This document shows, in pieces, positions 5,760 to 8,762 of a stretch of 8,762 bases of DNA; position 1 is the first letter of the stretch; each line of letters starts with the position of its first letter. The DNA lies in NCBI GenBank assembly GCA_002322035.1, contig DCNF01000098.1, forward strand, positions 3,038 to 11,799, read 5' to 3'. The translations under genes were made by a program, and so were the position numbers. The notes beneath the pieces were generated by a model. The model searched no databases and had not been told where the DNA came from. It saw only the letters and a list, made by a program, of their open reading frames with translations. The DNA is from Geobacter sp. UBA1603 (GTDB lineage Bacteria; Desulfobacterota; Desulfuromonadia; Geobacterales; Pseudopelobacteraceae).

Positions 5760-7766
5760 ATGGCATACCAACCAGTCCAGTTACTCACGCTTTTCTGTAT
5801 CTGTGCGCTTATTTCCGGTGTGGCACCGAGTGCTCTGGCTACTGAACCGGACAATGACCTGACCGCCATTCCGCTCGAATCACTGATTGACCTGAAGGTC
5901 ACTTCGGTTTCTAAAAAATCGCAGCTTGTTAACGACGCCGCGGCAGCTGTTTTTGTCATCACCCAGGAAGATATCCGACGGTCCGGTGTCACCTCAATCC
6001 CCGACGCGCTGCGAATGGTGCCCGGCCTGCAGGTTGCCCGGATCGACAGCAGCAAGTGGGCCATCTCGGCCCGCGGCTTCAATGGCAGATTTGCCAACAA
6101 GCTGCTTGTGCTGATGGACGGCCGCAGCCTTTATACGCCTTTTTTCCTCGGCGTCTACTGGGAGGTCCAGGATACCGCCCTTGAAGACATCGAGCGGATC
6201 GAGGTTATCCGCGGCCCCGGCGCGGCCCTGTGGGGTTCAAATGCCGTCAATGGCGTGATCAATATCATCACCAAATCGGCCAATGACACGACCGGAGGTT
6301 TTATCAGCAGCGGCGGCGGATCATACGAAAAGGTCTTTGCGACAGCCCGCTATTCATCACGGTTAAGTGACTCAACGTCATTGAGGCTCTATACAAAACA
6401 CCTTGAGCGGGGACGCTTCAGCGACTCATCGGGCAATGCGGCCAACGATGCCTGGGAGATGACCAGGGGCGGATTCCGGCTCGACTCGCACCCCTCTTCC
6501 CGCGACACCATCACGCTCCAGGGGGATTACTACAGGGGCGGCATCAACGAAACATACCGTATCTACAATCTGAACCCCACACCCCCTAATGTGTCAGATA
6601 TACCTTCCAACTCGAGCGTCAGTGGCGGCAACCTGCTTACCCGCTGGCAGCGGAGCCTGGCCGGCAGCGACTCCCTTTCACTGCAGATCTATTACGATCA
6701 CAGCGAGCGGGACATGCACGTGGCCCCCCAGAAATTCAACATGGTCGACATGGATCTGCATCACCGGGCCGGCTTCGGGCGCCATGACCTGATCTGGGGA
6801 GCCGGATACCGCTACAGTCAGTACCGGACGACTAATACCCCGATCCTCACGTTTGACCGGACCGATGTTGTCAATAACCTCTTCAGCGCATTCATCCATG
6901 ATGAGATCACGCTCATGCCGGACACTCTTTTGCTGGTGCTCGGCTCACGCTTCGAGCAGAGCAGCGTTGCCGGGTTCGATGTGCAGCCCACCGGGCGACT
7001 GATCTGGAAACCGGATCCGCTGCATACGTTCTGGACCGCCGTATCCCGGGCGGTGCGCGCCAAAACCCGTGGTGAAGAGGATATACACTATTTTTACCGG
7101 ACTGTAGTTCCGGCAGGTCAGCCTATCCCGGTCACCATACACGGAAACAGGCAGTTCAAGTCAGAGGAGGTGCTCTCCTGTGAAGCCGGTTACCGGACAG
7201 AGTTTGCGAACCGCGCGTCAATCGACATCGCCACCTATTACAACGATTACCGGAACCTGCGGGTGCTATCGGTGCCGACTCCATCGGTAACGGGTATTGA
7301 CTCCTACCTAGTCAATGCCATGCGCGGCCATTCCTATGGTGCTGAACTGGCCTTTGACTGGACCCCCCTCGAATGGCTGCGCCTGCAGGCAGCCTACAGC
7401 TACGAGCGGTTTGCCATGGTTCTCGACCGGACCAGCACTGACGCGATCAACAAAGGAAATGCAGAAGGAGACACGCCGCGGCATCAGTTCAGCATCCGTT
7501 CAGGATTCAATCTTACGCGCCGTCTTTCGCTCGACCTCTGGCTGCGCGGCACCAACACCATTGATTCGATCGACGGCATTTCGATCCCCGGATACACCAC
7601 GCTTGATGCCCGACTGGCCTGGAACCCGCACCGTTCCCTTGAGCTTTCGCTGGTCGGGCAGAACCTTCTCGACAATCGCCACCAGGAATTCATCCCCGAA
7701 TACATCAATACGCTCCCGTCCGAAGTTGTCCGCAGCATCTACGGCAAAGTGACCTGGAAGTTCTGA
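5760..7766 (+). CDS. TonB-dependent outer-membrane receptor
   Basis: A 668-residue outer-membrane beta-barrel with a plug, of the family that imports or senses ligands using TonB energy; the ligand cannot be read from sequence. The signal peptide has a hydrophobic core at about 7-24 and a likely cut after ALA (residue 27), but its n-region MAYQPVQ has no Lys or Arg. Next come IPLESLIDLKVTSVSKK (37-53) and the plug, about 56-170, with AAAAVFVITQEDIRRSG, IPDALRMVPGLQV, SARGFNGRFANKLLVLMDGRS and IRGPGAALWGSNAVNGVINIITK, all typical. The rest alternates like a barrel and ends in YGKVTWKF, with the terminal Phe expected of outer-membrane barrels. No classical TonB box is obvious. GGGAG (5745-5749) lies 10 nt before the ATG, and an in-frame stop with no other start codon lies just upstream, so the start is firm. 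Its TGA overlaps the next ATG by one base. Confidence 0.93.
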   Translation: MAYQPVQLLTLFCICALISGVAPSALATEPDNDLTAIPLESLIDLKVTSVSKKSQLVNDAAAAVFVITQEDIRRSGVTSIPDALRMVPGLQVARIDSSKWAISARGFNGRFANKLLVLMDGRSLYTPFFLGVYWEVQDTALEDIERIEVIRGPGAALWGSNAVNGVINIITKSANDTTGGFISSGGGSYEKVFATARYSSRLSDSTSLRLYTKHLERGRFSDSSGNAANDAWEMTRGGFRLDSHPSSRDTITLQGDYYRGGINETYRIYNLNPTPPNVSDIPSNSSVSGGNLLTRWQRSLAGSDSLSLQIYYDHSERDMHVAPQKFNMVDMDLHHRAGFGRHDLIWGAGYRYSQYRTTNTPILTFDRTDVVNNLFSAFIHDEITLMPDTLLLVLGSRFEQSSVAGFDVQPTGRLIWKPDPLHTFWTAVSRAVRAKTRGEEDIHYFYRTVVPAGQPIPVTIHGNRQFKSEEVLSCEAGYRTEFANRASIDIATYYNDYRNLRVLSVPTPSVTGIDSYLVNAMRGHSYGAELAFDWTPLEWLRLQAAYSYERFAMVLDRTSTDAINKGNAEGDTPRHQFSIRSGFNLTRRLSLDLWLRGTNTIDSIDGISIPGYTTLDARLAWNPHRSLELSLVGQNLLDNRHQEFIPEYINTLPSEVVRSIYGKVTWKF

Positions 7767-8350
7767 TGCTCAAAACACGAAACAATACCGGCATATCCCG
7801 ACCGTACCGGCAGATTCCCTTTGTGTTGACATTGCTACTCATGTTCATGGCGGTCATGTTTTCTAACAGCCACGCCACCGTACTCCCCTCGATGACCGAT
7901 GGGCAGATCAAAGCCGCCTTTGTCAGCAACGTAATCCGATACGTCACCTGGCCGGCAAACGCCACTGCCGCTGATAATGAGATATGTATCGGTGTGCTCG
8001 GCAGGAGCACCCCGGGCAATGCCTGGCAGTCCCTGAACGGCAGGGCTGTCAACGGCAAGAAGCTGCGCCTGCGTATTTCCACCGACATTCAGGATCTGGA
8101 TAACTGTCAGGTGGTTTTCATTGATACCAGCGAACGCAAGTCAACCGTCCGGGCAATCAGTCATCTGGGAAACGACCCGGTATTGACCATCGGCGACAGC
8201 GAAGGCTTCATCAGCCACGACGGAGGAATGATAAAGGTCGTAAGCGGTGGAGGCAGGCTTTCCTTTTCAATCAGCCTGAGACGTGCCCGTAATGCAGGAC
8301 TGACCATCAGCAGCCATCTGCTCAAACTGGCAACCGAGGTGTATCAGTAA
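7766..8350 (+). CDS. YfiR-family (DUF4154) periplasmic protein
   Basis: A 194-residue periplasmic protein of the YfiR family; in Pseudomonas, YfiR binds the periplasmic part of the diguanylate cyclase YfiN and represses it. A signal peptide is clear: basic residues 3-15, hydrophobic 17-32, probable cut after SHA (residue 37). Family features follow: the opening IKAAFVSNVIRYVTWP (48-63, usually IKAAFLYNFAKFVEWP), ICIGVLG (73-79), NCQVVFI (113-119), VLTIGDSEGF, GGMIKV and the ending AGLTISSHLLKLA. C74 and C114 match the spacing of one disulfide reported for Pseudomonas YfiR; no cysteines for a second are present. The start ATG shares its A with the receptor stop, and the gene's TAA shares its last A with the next ATG, so translation is probably coupled through all three genes. 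A true yfiR orthologue cannot be claimed without the partner's output domain, hence no symbol. Confidence 0.88.
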   Translation: MLKTRNNTGISRPYRQIPFVLTLLLMFMAVMFSNSHATVLPSMTDGQIKAAFVSNVIRYVTWPANATAADNEICIGVLGRSTPGNAWQSLNGRAVNGKKLRLRISTDIQDLDNCQVVFIDTSERKSTVRAISHLGNDPVLTIGDSEGFISHDGGMIKVVSGGGRLSFSISLRRARNAGLTISSHLLKLATEVYQ

Positions 8351-8762
8351 TGCCGGCCCTTACTCGTGCCTCACTGCGGGAGCGTTTCGGCAACATCCCC
8401 TTCCGCTCCAAACTGATGATGTTGACCATCAGCCAGAGTTTTATTGTTCTGTCGCTGGTGACGCTCGCATTCTTCATCTGTGAGTTGTCCATAAAAGTCC
8501 GTGAAATCAAGAGCGAGCTGCGGACGTATTCCGAAATTATCGCCAGGAACTCGACGGCACCCCTGCTTTTCAATGACAGAACAGCAGCAGATGAAACCCT
8601 GAAGAGCTTCCAGGATCATCGCCAGATCATTTCCGCCTACATCCTCGATGCCAATGGGGCCATTTTTGCCAGATATACAGGATCTGAAGCAAGGAACGGG
8701 ACTCTGGCAAAACCGCCGCAGCAGATTATTGAAGAAATCGGCCGGCGTTCCGGGTGGTGGTT
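8350..8762 (+). CDS. Membrane sensor with CHASE8-like domain, N-terminal part (runs off right edge)
   Basis: The first 137 codons of an inner-membrane signalling protein. A basic N-terminus (R6, R10, R12, R19, K21) precedes a membrane helix at about 22-44, LMMLTISQSF and onward to FFIC. The periplasmic part resembles the CHASE8 domain of YfiN/TpbB: LRTYSEIIARNSTAPLLFND (57-76), the TAADETLKSF helix, then QIISAYILDANGAIFARY (92-109). The second membrane helix, HAMP and output domain lie beyond the window, so it may be a diguanylate cyclase (as in YfiN), a hybrid histidine kinase or another transducer. The ATG overlaps the YfiR-family stop (TAATG) and GAGG (8336-8339) lies 10 nt upstream. Its position behind the YfiR-family gene strongly suggests the two proteins interact in the periplasm. 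Domain recognition is from sequence memory. Confidence 0.82.
   Translation, partial: MPALTRASLRERFGNIPFRSKLMMLTISQSFIVLSLVTLAFFICELSIKVREIKSELRTYSEIIARNSTAPLLFNDRTAADETLKSFQDHRQIISAYILDANGAIFARYTGSEARNGTLAKPPQQIIEEIGRRSGWW

Overview
The window looks like a chromosomal segment of a GC-rich Gram-negative bacterium, most likely a Geobacter-type member of the Desulfuromonadota. That placement rests on gene content and protein style only (outer-membrane receptor, lipoprotein, YfiR-type periplasmic protein, Ppk1 and Rep of delta-proteobacterial flavour); no rRNA or other marker is present. Coding density is high, and I see no mobile element, CRISPR array, tRNA or rRNA.

Layout. (1) Positions 1-359, minus strand: the first 119 codons of polyphosphate kinase 1 (ppk1), running off the left edge, with an unusual Lys/Ala/Pro-rich N-terminal tail. 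(2) Positions 360-518: a divergent intergenic region holding three separate inverted repeats and a weak candidate ppk1 promoter. (3) Positions 519-5592, plus strand: a compact run of four genes. These are a Rep-type DNA helicase, a thioredoxin-fold DUF255/YyaL (SPATA20-like) protein starting 4 nt after the helicase stop, a 72-residue Cys/His-rich protein, and a predicted lipoprotein of unknown family ending in a CPGC motif. (4) Positions 5593-5759: an intergenic region with a small hairpin, a palindrome and the best promoter in the window (perfect TTGACA). (5) Positions 5760 to the right edge, plus strand: three genes joined by 1-nt stop/start overlaps. They encode a TonB-dependent outer-membrane receptor, a periplasmic YfiR-family (DUF4154) protein, and the N-terminus of a membrane sensor with a CHASE8-like periplasmic domain.

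The last cluster is the most interesting part. In the known YfiBNR (TpbB) system, periplasmic YfiR represses the CHASE8-containing inner-membrane diguanylate cyclase YfiN, and the outer-membrane lipoprotein YfiB relieves this. Here a TonB-dependent receptor occupies the outer-membrane position in the same transcription unit. This suggests, by inference, a trans-envelope relay of outer-membrane receptor to periplasmic YfiR to inner-membrane sensor. The output domain (GGDEF, histidine kinase or other) lies beyond the right edge.
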